Shown here piece after piece: positions 26,726 through 35,734 of a stretch of DNA of 64,000 nt; within the stretch, counting starts at the first letter, position 1, and every line of letters starts with the position of its first letter. This DNA comes from Pseudoalteromonas rubra. GTDB taxonomy: Bacteria > Pseudomonadota > Gammaproteobacteria > Enterobacterales > Alteromonadaceae. The stretch spans positions 1 to 64,000 of the forward strand of contig NZ_PNCI01000019.1 of NCBI RefSeq assembly GCF_005887095.1, given 5' to 3'. A model generated the notes under the pieces. The model was not told the origin of the DNA. It did no database searches and was given only the letters and a program-made list of their open reading frames with translations. The translations under genes and the position numbers were made by a program.

Positions 26726-26917
26726 GGTCTGAAGCCGATTTTCGAACGGGGAAGCTCAACTCCTCATCAACGTGGTGTCAGTGATATTTCGCACCGCTCG
26801 TAAGGATAGCTATTCTACGGTATCTTTAACGTACCAGTCCTTGTCAAAGGGACTGGGCTGGCTGCGTGCTTTTTGTTAGACTACGCGACGATTTTCTCAG
26901 TAACAAGGTGTCGTGTA

Positions 26918-29900
26918 GTGGATTTGCAGTCGTTGTATTCGAACATAGCGGATTGCCTCAAAAAGGATCAGTTTCTCTTTAAAAAACGTCTTCAGGGCGT
27001 TAAAAAAATAAAAGATGAAGCGAAACAACAAAAGGTACTTACTCAGATAACGCGTGATATAGAGCACAGCAAAGTGCTCAGAGTGAAGCGTCAGGCTGGC
27101 CTGCCGAGTGTGCAATACCCCGAAGCGTTACCTGTTAGTCAGAAAAAAGACGACATTAAAAAAGCCATTGCCGAAAACCAGGTCGTGATAGTGGCGGGTG
27201 AAACCGGCTCAGGTAAAACCACTCAGCTGCCCAAAATCTGCCTGGAACTGGGCCGCGGTGTTGATGGTTATATTGGTCACACTCAGCCACGACGTCTGGC
27301 AGCGCGAAGCGTGTCAAACCGCATTGCCGAAGAGCTCAATTGTGAGCTAGGTCAGGAGGTCGGATTTAAGATCCGCTTTAGCGATCAGGTGTCTGATAAG
27401 AGCTATATCAAATTAATGACCGACGGTATCTTGCTGGCAGAAATACAGCAAGACAGGTATCTGAACCAGTACGATACCATCATTATTGATGAAGCCCACG
27501 AGCGCAGTCTGAATATCGACTTTATCCTTGGCTATCTGAAAAACCTGCTCCCGAAGCGCCCAGATCTCAAAGTGATCATTACCTCAGCAACAATCGATCC
27601 GGAACGTTTTTCCAGGCACTTCAATAACGCCCCAATCATTGAAGTATCTGGGCGTACCTATCCGGTAGAAGTGCGCTATCGGCCCGTGATTGATGCCAGC
27701 GGGGATGAAAGTGAAGCCGAAAACGACCAGCTACAAGGGATTTTCGATGCCGTAGACGAGCTGTGTGCAGAAGGCCCCGGAGACATCCTGATTTTTATGA
27801 ATGGTGAGCGGGAAATTCGCGATACGGCCGATGCACTGAGTAAACGCAACCTCAAAGGAGTCGAAATTCTGCCTTTGTATGCCCGTTTGTCTAATGCAGA
27901 GCAGAACCGCATTTTTGCCGCACACAGCCATCGTCGCATCGTACTGTCCACCAACGTAGCCGAAACCTCTCTGACCGTACCTGGGATCCGTTATGTTATC
28001 GACCCCGGCACCGCACGGATCAGCCGTTACAGCTATCGTACTAAGGTGCAGCGATTACCTATTGAAGCTGTCTCTCAGGCCAGTGCCAATCAGCGTATGG
28101 GACGTTGTGGCCGGGTCGCTGCGGGTGTCTGTATCCGTTTGTACTCAGAAGAAGATTTCCTGGGTCGTCCGGAATTTACCGATCCGGAAATTCTGCGCAC
28201 CAATCTGGCATCGGTTATTTTGCAAATGCTGGCACTGGGCCTGGGAGATATCAAGCGTTTTCCGTTTGTGCAAGCACCCGACAACCGCAATATAACAGAC
28301 GGTGTCACCTTACTTGAGGAGTTGGGTGCTGTTAAACCTGCCGCCAGGCGTGAGCAAACCACGCTGACTCAGACCGGACGCAAGCTCAGCCGCTTACCCA
28401 TAGATCCACGCCTTGCCCGTATGGTACTGGCATCAGCACCTTTGGGGGCATTACGTGAAGTGATCATTATCGCAGCGGCTTTGTCAATTCAGGATCCCAG
28501 AGAGCGGCCGCAGGAAAAGCGTGGCGCAGCGGACGAAAAGCATGGCCGGTTCGAAGATGCAGACTCCGATTTTATGGCGTTTCTGAATCTCTGGCAGTAT
28601 CTTGAAGAGCAGCAGGAAGCACTCAGTCGCAGTCAGTTCAGAAAGCAATGCCAGAAAGACTTTTTAGCTTATATGCGCGTCAGAGAATGGCAGGATATTG
28701 TTTATCAGCTGACAACGGTGTGCACAGAAATGGGCCTCAAAGGCTCGGGTAATGATGCCAGCTTTGAAGCCATTCATCAGGCGTTGTTGAGCGGTATGCT
28801 GAGCCATATTGGTCAAAAAGACGAGAAAAAATTCTATAAAGGTGCGCGCAACAGCCAATTCCATATATTCCCAGGGTCTGGCTTGTTTAAGAAAAGTCCG
28901 AAATGGGTGATGGCAGCCGAGTTGGTCGAAACCAGCAAGCTGTATGCCCGCATCAATGCCAAGATTGATGTTAACTGGGTTGCGCCCCTGGCGGAGCATC
29001 TGGTTAAACGTAGTTACAGTGAACCACACTGGGAAAAGAAACAGGGGTGTGTCATCGCGTTTGAACAGCAAACCCTGTATGGTCTGATCATTGTTGGCAA
29101 AAAGCGAACGGTTTACAGTCAGATTGAACCGGTGCTGTGTCGTGAACTCTTTATTAAAGAAGCACTGATTGCTCAACAGTTAGGACAAAACGAGGCCTTT
29201 TTAAAGCACAACCAGGCGCTGATTGAGGACATCCAGGAGCTGGAAAACAAAGCTCGTCGTCGTGATATTCTGGTCGATGAACATCTGATGCAGGCGTTTT
29301 ATGAGGAGCGGATCCCGGCCGATGTAAATAATCGTGCCGCTTTCAACCACTGGTGGAAAGACAAGAAAAAAACTGACAAACGTTTTTTGCATATGGATCG
29401 GGATGCCCTGATGCAGCACGAGGCGTCACACATTACGGCGCTGGATTATCCTGACGTGTGGCAGCAGGGTAATCTGATGCTGCCTTTAAGCTATCATTTT
29501 GAACCCGGTCAGCCCGTTGACGGCGTGACGGTGAACATCCCCTTACCACTGCTTAACCAGGTGGCTAATGAAGGGTTTGACTGGCATATACCAGCACTGC
29601 GTCATGAACTGATTTGTTCCTTGATTAAGAGTTTACCAAAGAGCCTGAGACGCAACTTTGTACCAGCACCAAACTACGCCGATGCGGTGCTTGCTGCTAT
29701 AGAGCCGATGCAGGGGGGCTTCCTGGAAGCGCTGGCCAATCGTTTATTGCGTATGACGGGCGTTAAAGTTGATGCTGAGGCGTTCGATCTCGGAGCACTG
29801 GAGTCGCACTTAAAAATGCAGTTTCAGGTGCTGGACGAACACAACAAGGTGATTGCACATGGCTATGACCTGGATGCACTCAAAGCCAAATTACAAGGCA

Positions 29901-30802
29901 AGGTCACGCAAACCTTGTCAAAAGTGGCAGAAGAAGGCATTGAGCAGGAAGGGCTGACGCAGTGGTCATTTGGTAACTTGCCAGAGGAATACACCAAAAA
30001 GCAGGGCGGCTATGAGATCAAAGCTTTCCCGGCGCTGGTAGATAACAAGCAAAGCACTTCAATCAGTTTATTTGACCATCCGCTCAAGGCACAACAGGCA
30101 CACCGCCTTGGTTTACGTCGGCTGGTGATGCTGAACGTGCCCTCACCGGTGAAATATTTACAACAGCACTTACCGAATAAAGCAAAGCTGGGGCTGTATT
30201 TTAATCCGTTTGGTAAAATTAACGACCTGATTGACGATTGCACTGCAGCGGGAATAGATGCCTTATTGGGAGATTACATCGCGATCCGCTCTGAGCAGGA
30301 CTTTGAAAAAGCCAAAGAACATGTTCGGGCTGAACTTGGAGACAAAGTGGTAGAAATCGCGTCCGCGGTTGAGCAGGTGCTGAGTATTGCACATAGCGTG
30401 AATAAACGTATGAAAGGTCGCGTTGACCTGACTATGATCACTGCCCATGGAGATATCAAGTCTCAGCTGGAAAGCCTGATCTTCAAAGGGTTTGTCAGCC
30501 AGCATGGCGCGCACAAATTGCCGGACTTACTGCGCTATATGAAAGCCATTGAAAAACGTCTTGAGAAGTTGCCGGTCGATCCAAATCGTGACCGTTTGTG
30601 TGTATTGGAGCTTGAAAAAGTGGCCGCTGCATACGCAGATAAGTGTAATAAGCAGCCAAAAGGGTTGCCAATGCCAGAGGCCCTGGATGAAGTTTTTTGG
30701 ATGCAGCAGGAACTTCGGGTGTCTTTATTTGCTCAAACACTAGGTACACCTTATCCAATTTCAGCAAAGCGGATCACCAATGCGCTAAATGAGATCGAAT
30801 AG
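26918..30802 (+). CDS. hrpA: ATP-dependent RNA helicase HrpA
   Basis: This is about 1294 aa from the GTG at 26918, which fits the N-terminus of E. coli HrpA (1300 aa). The open frame reaches back to a TTG at 26873, adding 15 residues of low plausibility. The DEAH helicase core has AGETGSGKTTQLP (motif I), TQPRRLAARSV, DEAHERSLNIDF (motif II), TSATI (motif III), STNVAETSLTVPGIRYVID and QRMGRCGRVAAGVCIRLY (motif VI). The helicase-associated, OB-fold and DUF3418 parts follow. In E. coli HrpA acts in rescue of stalled or collided ribosomes and mRNA processing. A single-gene unit, it is separated from the CBS gene by about 190 bases that hold a CCAGTCC/GGACTGG hairpin at 26834-26856. Confidence 0.95.
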   Translation: MDLQSLYSNIADCLKKDQFLFKKRLQGVKKIKDEAKQQKVLTQITRDIEHSKVLRVKRQAGLPSVQYPEALPVSQKKDDIKKAIAENQVVIVAGETGSGKTTQLPKICLELGRGVDGYIGHTQPRRLAARSVSNRIAEELNCELGQEVGFKIRFSDQVSDKSYIKLMTDGILLAEIQQDRYLNQYDTIIIDEAHERSLNIDFILGYLKNLLPKRPDLKVIITSATIDPERFSRHFNNAPIIEVSGRTYPVEVRYRPVIDASGDESEAENDQLQGIFDAVDELCAEGPGDILIFMNGEREIRDTADALSKRNLKGVEILPLYARLSNAEQNRIFAAHSHRRIVLSTNVAETSLTVPGIRYVIDPGTARISRYSYRTKVQRLPIEAVSQASANQRMGRCGRVAAGVCIRLYSEEDFLGRPEFTDPEILRTNLASVILQMLALGLGDIKRFPFVQAPDNRNITDGVTLLEELGAVKPAARREQTTLTQTGRKLSRLPIDPRLARMVLASAPLGALREVIIIAAALSIQDPRERPQEKRGAADEKHGRFEDADSDFMAFLNLWQYLEEQQEALSRSQFRKQCQKDFLAYMRVREWQDIVYQLTTVCTEMGLKGSGNDASFEAIHQALLSGMLSHIGQKDEKKFYKGARNSQFHIFPGSGLFKKSPKWVMAAELVETSKLYARINAKIDVNWVAPLAEHLVKRSYSEPHWEKKQGCVIAFEQQTLYGLIIVGKKRTVYSQIEPVLCRELFIKEALIAQQLGQNEAFLKHNQALIEDIQELENKARRRDILVDEHLMQAFYEERIPADVNNRAAFNHWWKDKKKTDKRFLHMDRDALMQHEASHITALDYPDVWQQGNLMLPLSYHFEPGQPVDGVTVNIPLPLLNQVANEGFDWHIPALRHELICSLIKSLPKSLRRNFVPAPNYADAVLAAIEPMQGGFLEALANRLLRMTGVKVDAEAFDLGALESHLKMQFQVLDEHNKVIAHGYDLDALKAKLQGKVTQTLSKVAEEGIEQEGLTQWSFGNLPEEYTKKQGGYEIKAFPALVDNKQSTSISLFDHPLKAQQAHRLGLRRLVMLNVPSPVKYLQQHLPNKAKLGLYFNPFGKINDLIDDCTAAGIDALLGDYIAIRSEQDFEKAKEHVRAELGDKVVEIASAVEQVLSIAHSVNKRMKGRVDLTMITAHGDIKSQLESLIFKGFVSQHGAHKLPDLLRYMKAIEKRLEKLPVDPNRDRLCVLELEKVAAAYADKCNKQPKGLPMPEALDEVFWMQQELRVSLFAQTLGTPYPISAKRITNALNEIE

Positions 30803-30889
30803 TGTGTTTTGACTTGCAATTTGCATTGGGGCAATTACCTTATTAAGAGGAAACTATTTTTGGATTGTGAAAAGGAAGCGGCATTGACT

Positions 30890-31288
30890 ATGTCCACACA
30901 GGGGAGCAGGATGAAAACGCCGCATGTTTTAGTGGTTGATGATGAGTATTTCAATTTTGAGATGCTCTCTATGGCTTTGTCGGACGCATTTAAATTTAGC
31001 TACGCTGAGTCAGGTAAGAGCTGCCTGTCTAATGCAATTGCAGATCCACCGGATGTGATCTTGCTCGACGTTTGCATGCCTGGACTCGATGGCTACGATA
31101 CATGCCGAATGCTGAAAAACACGCCTGAAACGCGAGATATTCCCGTATTGATGGTGTCGGGTCTGGAGTCGGAGCAGGAGAAACAGGCTGGTTTTGACGC
31201 GGGCTGTGATGCATACGTGGTTAAACCCTTTTCAATGCAATCCTTGTCGGAAAAAATAAAAAATATGGTGCAAATTATTCCCAGGTAA
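30890..31288 (+). CDS. stand-alone response regulator receiver protein
   Basis: This is about 132 aa from the ATG at 30890 (AAGGAAG 11 bases upstream); an ATG at 30911 with GGGGAG just before it is equally possible. The open frame reaches to 30809. It is a single CheY-like receiver domain: VLVVDDEY, phosphoacceptor Asp60 in VILLDVCMPG, MVSG and YVVKPF with the conserved Lys. It has no output domain. It stands next to a PilZ protein gene, which may mean a link to c-di-GMP signalling; the cognate kinase is unknown. Confidence 0.85.
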   Translation: MSTQGSRMKTPHVLVVDDEYFNFEMLSMALSDAFKFSYAESGKSCLSNAIADPPDVILLDVCMPGLDGYDTCRMLKNTPETRDIPVLMVSGLESEQEKQAGFDAGCDAYVVKPFSMQSLSEKIKNMVQIIPR

Positions 31289-31330
31289 TTTTTTGCAGGC
31301 AAGCAATGATAATAATGAGTGGAGCACGCC

Positions 31331-31624
31331 ATGATACATGAGGATAAACGGCGCTTTATGCGCATGATGGTCAATACCCAGGCACAATTAACGGTCTTGT
31401 CCACGGGTCATAAACTGCAAGGCACTTGCCATGATTTAAGTGCTACGGGTTTGTCGATCATCGTTGAGGAGCCGATTGAAATCAACGAAATGTTAGACGT
31501 ATTTATCGATAGTCACGGTGGGTCCATTCCTCCTCTCAATGCTCATGTCAAAGTTATCCGCTGCGGCAACAACACCGAAGGTGAAGGCTATATGCTGGGC
31601 CTCGAGATTGTGCAGTTTAATTAG
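31331..31624 (+). CDS. PilZ-domain c-di-GMP-binding protein
   Basis: This is 97 aa from the ATG at 31331, which has GGAG 6 bases upstream; the frame extends to a GTG at 31319. The EDKRRFMRM start carries the RxxxR motif and DLSATGLSI the D/NxSxxG motif, the two c-di-GMP-binding elements of PilZ. It has no other domain, so it probably acts as a small adaptor. It follows the stand-alone receiver gene by 42 bases and may be co-transcribed. Confidence 0.85.
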   Translation: MIHEDKRRFMRMMVNTQAQLTVLSTGHKLQGTCHDLSATGLSIIVEEPIEINEMLDVFIDSHGGSIPPLNAHVKVIRCGNNTEGEGYMLGLEIVQFN

Positions 31625-31678
31625 TTCCCCTGATTTAGTTCAACTATCGGTTCGTGTGCATGTGACGGACCGCCCATA

Positions 31679-31710
31679 CAAAGCAGGAACGCAGGTGTGT
31701 CCCTGCTTTG
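31679..31710. repeat. 9-bp inverted repeat after the PilZ gene
   Basis: CAAAGCAGG and CCTGCTTTG pair across a 14-base loop, 55 bases after the PilZ stop codon. There is no T-run, so it is at best a weak terminator. Confidence 0.4.
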
Positions 31711-31814
31711 GTAAATTTCGACATCACTTCCACACTATTTGCACATTGACCTTACATACTGATTAGCATCTGGTCTTACAAGTTTAGAATTCTGCTCACA
31801 GGGGTAACGACACC

Positions 31815-33425
31815 ATGAAACTGACAATACGGCACAAGCTGCTGGCTATTTTGCTGTTGGTCAACACCGTATTGATCATGGCGATTTACTTTGCAAATCA
31901 GGCGGCTTTTGAAAAGAGTTTTCGTGATTATATTCAGCAAAATAGCCGCGCACGACTGGTTGCGCTGATGCCGACTATTCGTGAAAATTACGATCGTTAC
32001 GGTGAGGAATGGGTGTATCATCGTCATCCGGCCTGGCATCAGCTGGTACAAGAAGTGCGAGGTAATACTGTCACCTCGACATCAGCCGGTACCAGTCCTT
32101 CTTATGACAGCTACGACAGCCCTTCTATGCAGCGGCCTCGCAGGCGACCGGAACATGCAGATGGGAGCCCTGGCGGTGAACGTCGAGGACGGGGAGAAGC
32201 TAACGAGCAGGGCGCTCAGGCACAGTATCAATCTGACAAACGTCCGCAGCCCGGTGCTGAGCGTCCACCCAGAGGAGAGCGAGGTGAATACCCACCGAAA
32301 AAGCGCAGACCTCCGAGAGGGCGCGGAGATAATGGTAGTGGTCGTTTGGTCTATAAGAATGCAGCTGGAGAGCAGGTGATAGGTTCACTGACGACAACCA
32401 GAACGACCTTGTGGGAGCCTGTTCACCAGTCCGATTCTCCAGCGTCGCCTCTACTGGGGTATGTTGGCCTTGAAGATGGCCTGGTTATGAGTAACCGTTT
32501 TGACAGCTTGTTTGCCGAACGACAAAAAAATTGGTTCATGTATATCGCCATTGTAGCCCTGATCGCGTCGAGCTTACTGGCGATACCATTCAGTCACTTC
32601 CTGGTTGCGCCTGTACTGGCGCTGCGTCGGGCGGCGCAGAATCTGGCAAGAGGGGACTATCAGAGTAACCTGAGCACTGATAGCAACGACGAGTTGGGTA
32701 TGCTGGCCCGAGATTTGAACACTTTGTCAGAAACCCTGCGGGAAAACCAGCAGGCAAGACAGCAGTGGATCGCCGACATTTCTCACGAACTGCGCACACC
32801 TATCGCTGTGTTTAAAGCTGAGCTGGAAGGGATGATTGATGGGGTTATAGAAACTAACCCTGAGCAGCTTCATTCTTTGCACGAAGAGATCAGTCGTTTG
32901 ACTCAGCTGGTTGATGATTTACATCAGTTATCTATGTCGGACAGAGGGTCTCTGAGCTATCAAATGTCACCACATTGTTTGGGCGATATCGTTGAACAGA
33001 CATTCGGTAATCATCAGGCTCAGTTGACGAATCAACACTTTAAGTGGCAGCTGGACGGAGATAAGTCGTTGCAGATGGCGTGTGATGACAGGCGGATGAC
33101 TCAGTTATTTAGCAATCTGATGCAAAACACATTGCGTTACACCGATTCAACGGAGCACAGTCCCGGCCAAATCCGGGTGACGATTAAAAAACAGGGAGAG
33201 CAAACCGAGATCGTCTGGCAAGACAGCTCACCCGGAGTAGAGCCCGAGTTGTTAGATAAACTCTTTGACCGCTTGTATCGAGTCAAACAGGCAAGAGATC
33301 GTGTGTCAGGTGGCTCGGGCCTTGGGCTGGCGATTTGTACCAGCATAGTTCAGGCGCATAACGGTACAATCTCGGCCCAACAAAGTGAGCTTGGCGGTCT
33401 GGCTGTGGTGATGCGCTTTTCCTAA
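31815..33425 (+). CDS. BaeS-like sensor histidine kinase with Arg/Pro/Gly-rich sensor loop
   Basis: This is a 536-aa inner-membrane kinase. Transmembrane segments at about 8-28 and 240-258 flank a periplasmic part of about 210 residues. Residues about 105-176 of that part are low-complexity and rich in Arg, Pro, Gly and Glu (RRRPEHADG, GERRGRGEANE, PPKKRRPPRGRG), unlike ordinary sensor domains. HAMP is at about 258-310. The kinase core has His324 in DISHELRTP, an N box near NLMQNTLRY, DSSPGVEPELL, FDRLYR and GGSGLGLAI. The core resembles BaeS. The regulator gene follows 73 bases downstream. A basic, disordered loop may bind lipopolysaccharide, polyanions or metals; that is a guess. Confidence 0.9.
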   Translation: MKLTIRHKLLAILLLVNTVLIMAIYFANQAAFEKSFRDYIQQNSRARLVALMPTIRENYDRYGEEWVYHRHPAWHQLVQEVRGNTVTSTSAGTSPSYDSYDSPSMQRPRRRPEHADGSPGGERRGRGEANEQGAQAQYQSDKRPQPGAERPPRGERGEYPPKKRRPPRGRGDNGSGRLVYKNAAGEQVIGSLTTTRTTLWEPVHQSDSPASPLLGYVGLEDGLVMSNRFDSLFAERQKNWFMYIAIVALIASSLLAIPFSHFLVAPVLALRRAAQNLARGDYQSNLSTDSNDELGMLARDLNTLSETLRENQQARQQWIADISHELRTPIAVFKAELEGMIDGVIETNPEQLHSLHEEISRLTQLVDDLHQLSMSDRGSLSYQMSPHCLGDIVEQTFGNHQAQLTNQHFKWQLDGDKSLQMACDDRRMTQLFSNLMQNTLRYTDSTEHSPGQIRVTIKKQGEQTEIVWQDSSPGVEPELLDKLFDRLYRVKQARDRVSGGSGLGLAICTSIVQAHNGTISAQQSELGGLAVVMRFS

Positions 33426-33498
33426 AAGGGTTGTAAATTCAAGCCATTTCACTTAGTTTTGGGAAGTAGAAGACCCAAGGTGAAAGTGAACGCTGAAA

Positions 33499-34167
33499 AT
33501 GCATAAAGTACTAATCATTGAAGACGAAAAAAAGCTTGCAACCATTTTAGGTAAGTATGTCACTCAGGCTGGCTATGAGTTGCATATGGTTCATGATGGC
33601 GCCGAGGCTCTGAATGCCGTTGACACCTTTAAACCAGATATTATTCTGCTTGATCTTATGCTACCTAATGTTGATGGTATCGTGATTTGTCGTGAGGTGA
33701 GGCGCCATTCTATGGTTCCCATTATTATGACTACCGCTAAGGTGGAAGAAATCGATCGGTTACTTGGACTTGAAGTGGGCGCGGACGATTATGTTTGCAA
33801 ACCTTATAGCCCACGTGAGGTGGTTGCCCGCGTTAAAGCAATTTTGCGCCGGGTAGGGGCAAATCCCGTCCAGACAGAGCAACTGGCACTGGATGAAAAC
33901 ACGCTATTTGTCACCTATCAGAACAGCTCTGTAGAGCTCACTCAGGTGGAGTTTGTTTTATTGCAAACCTTAGTCGCGCATCCCGGGCGCATTTACAATC
34001 GCTCAAGACTGATGGACTGTATCTATGACGATGATAGGATTGTCAGCGATCGAACAATAGACAGCCACATTAAAAAAATTCGTAAGAAGCTTTCTCAACT
34101 CTCACCGGATAGCGAATTCATTCACTCCATATATGGTGCTGGCTATAAGTATGAGCTGAACACCTAG
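33499..34167 (+). CDS. OmpR-family response regulator (BaeR-like)
   Basis: This is a 222-aa protein with a receiver domain (LIIEDEKKL, phosphoacceptor Asp52 in IILLDLMLPNVDG, TTAKVEE, YVCKPYSPRE) and an OmpR/PhoB winged-helix domain (VELTQVEFVLLQTLVAHPG, SDRTIDSHIKKIRKKL, IHSIYGAGYKYEL). It directly follows the BaeS-like kinase and is its likely partner. BaeSR in E. coli responds to envelope stress and controls efflux pumps; whether that holds here is unknown. Confidence 0.92.
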   Translation: MHKVLIIEDEKKLATILGKYVTQAGYELHMVHDGAEALNAVDTFKPDIILLDLMLPNVDGIVICREVRRHSMVPIIMTTAKVEEIDRLLGLEVGADDYVCKPYSPREVVARVKAILRRVGANPVQTEQLALDENTLFVTYQNSSVELTQVEFVLLQTLVAHPGRIYNRSRLMDCIYDDDRIVSDRTIDSHIKKIRKKLSQLSPDSEFIHSIYGAGYKYELNT

Positions 34168-34177
34168 CCCGGCAGGT

Positions 34178-35047
34178 ATGAGAGAGTCTTTCGTAATGGC
34201 GCCCTGGCAACGCCTATTTTGTGAGGCGCACAAGCTTGATGCGCAATATGTTCAGTTACTTGGCCCCGTTTCAAAGTGGCTGGCGGAGCAGATCAGGCAA
34301 GGCTCACCTTTGTGCCTGGGGATCAGCGGCTCGCAGGGAAGTGGCAAATCGACATTGGCCGGCTACTTAAAAGCTGCGCTTGTCCAGCAGGGGTTGCGCG
34401 TTGATTGTGTGTCACTGGACGATTTCTATTTGAGCCAGGCCGAGCGGGCAAAACGCGCCGATGATATACACCCGTTGTTTCAGACCCGGGGTGTACCGGG
34501 GACTCACGACACCGTCCTGGCAGCTGAGGTACTAGCGCGGTTTCGGGCGCAACAGCCTTTGACATTGCCCCGGTTTGATAAATCTATGGACGAGCCATTT
34601 TCGTCCGCGCACTGGCACCACTGCGATAGCCTGGACGTGCTGATTTTTGAAGGCTGGTGTTTGGGCATAAAAGAGCAGCCGGAACAAAGCCTGACTTGCC
34701 CGATTAATCAGCTGGAGCAGGAACAGGATCCTGATGGCAGGTATCGCCATTCTGTGAACCACTTTCTCAAAGCAGATTACCAGCCCTTGTTTTCACAGCT
34801 TGATAAACTCCTGTTTCTCAATGCCGGGGACTTTTCGCATGTTGCCCGCTGGCGCCTTGAGCAAGAACAAAAACTGCGCTTGTCAGGCTCGCAGTCACGC
34901 CGTATGTCAAAGCATGAGATCACACACTTTGTGCAGTTTTTTCAGCGTCTGACTCAATGGGGGATCAAGACTTTACCTGGTCAGTGCGACGTTGAACTAA
35001 GCTTGTCTGCGCAGCGTGATATTTTGACGATGACAGGGCTCCACTAA
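34178..35047 (+). CDS. D-glycerate 3-kinase-like P-loop kinase
   Basis: This is a 289-aa protein with Walker A GISGSQGSGKSTLAGYL near residue 50. VSLDDFYLS and TRGVPGTHD follow, the order of the plant-type glycerate kinase (GLYK) and bacterial YggC-like proteins, with LIFEGWCLG further on. These enzymes phosphorylate D-glycerate to 3-phosphoglycerate. It begins 10 bases after the response-regulator gene, so it may be carried on the same transcript, though no functional link is evident. The start could be the ATG at 34178 or that at 34196. A MITE-like element begins exactly at its 3' end. Confidence 0.8.
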   Translation: MRESFVMAPWQRLFCEAHKLDAQYVQLLGPVSKWLAEQIRQGSPLCLGISGSQGSGKSTLAGYLKAALVQQGLRVDCVSLDDFYLSQAERAKRADDIHPLFQTRGVPGTHDTVLAAEVLARFRAQQPLTLPRFDKSMDEPFSSAHWHHCDSLDVLIFEGWCLGIKEQPEQSLTCPINQLEQEQDPDGRYRHSVNHFLKADYQPLFSQLDKLLFLNAGDFSHVARWRLEQEQKLRLSGSQSRRMSKHEITHFVQFFQRLTQWGIKTLPGQCDVELSLSAQRDILTMTGLH

Positions 35048-35208
35048 TACCAATTTCATTTAATACCTGTTCAATTTGAAGGAGCAAATATGCCGCTAAC
35101 TGTGTTAGAAATTTATCATTTAGAGCAACTAAATAGCAAAATTTCTGCCTTGTTATCGACGATATTTTCTTGCCTCAAAATAGAACACTTAATTAAGCAA
35201 ATTGGTAT
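35047..35208. mobile_element. 162-bp MITE-like element with terminal inverted repeats
   Basis: ATACCAATTT at 35047-35056 and AAATTGGTAT at 35199-35208 are perfect 10-base inverted ends, and similarity continues a few bases inward (TTAA at both ends). The interior is AT-rich (about 35% GC) unlike its neighbours, and carries an ATG with a perfect AAGGAGC site whose frame runs out into the cupin gene. It fills the gap between the kinase stop codon and the cupin gene. I could not identify target duplications. Confidence 0.5.
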
Positions 35209-35258
35209 AATTCACATTGTCGTATTAGGATACAATAAACTTATAAGGATAAACCAAC

Positions 35259-35690
35259 ATGCACAGCACTCTTTTTACTTTACCTGCTTTTTTACTGTTG
35301 AGTTTTGCGAGTATCAGTGCAGAAAAAGCGCATAGCACTGAGCAGATAAAAGTAGAAACTCTGACAAAGCAGCAACAAAGCTGGAACGGAGCAACCCTGC
35401 CTGCCTATCCAAAAGGTCAACCAGAAGTGCGCATTATGCGCTTTACCATTCCTGCCGGACAGACCTTGCCTATCCACAAGCACCCTTATATTAATGCTGG
35501 TTTGATGATACAAGGTGAGCTAATGGTTGAGACAGAAACCGGTGAGACCTTACATATCAAGGCCGGCGATACCATAGTCGAAGTACTCAATACCTGGCAC
35601 TGGGGCAAAAATGTTGGTAAAGAGGCTGCACAGATAGTGGTTTTTTACGCGGGTGTTAAAGATCAGGCCGTCACGCTTAAGCCTGAATAA
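35259..35690 (+). CDS. secreted cupin-domain protein
   Basis: This is a 143-aa protein with a signal peptide (about 1-21) and an AAGGAT site. A single cupin barrel covers about 55-135: IPAGQTLPIHKHPYINAGLMI (His metal ligands), GELMVETETGE, IKAGDTIVE and a late TWHWGKN His. It probably binds a metal in the periplasm. The substrate is unknown. The promoter side holds the MITE-like element. The gene is convergent with the DUF6765 gene. Confidence 0.8.
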   Translation: MHSTLFTLPAFLLLSFASISAEKAHSTEQIKVETLTKQQQSWNGATLPAYPKGQPEVRIMRFTIPAGQTLPIHKHPYINAGLMIQGELMVETETGETLHIKAGDTIVEVLNTWHWGKNVGKEAAQIVVFYAGVKDQAVTLKPE

Positions 35691-35700
35691 AATGGTATTT

Positions 35701-35726
35701 TACCGCGATCAACCTGGATCGCGGTA
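35701..35726. repeat. 10-bp stem inverted repeat between convergent genes
   Basis: TACCGCGATC and GATCGCGGTA pair across AACCTG. It lies between the cupin and DUF6765 stop codons and may act as a bidirectional 3' end, although no T-run follows on either strand. Confidence 0.5.
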
Positions 35727-35734
35727 ATCCTTAT

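Noticed and set aside
35090..35335. 81-aa plus-strand reading frame with an AAGGAG site
   Set aside because: It starts inside the MITE-like element and ends by overlapping the signal peptide of the cupin gene in another frame; the composition is not protein-like.
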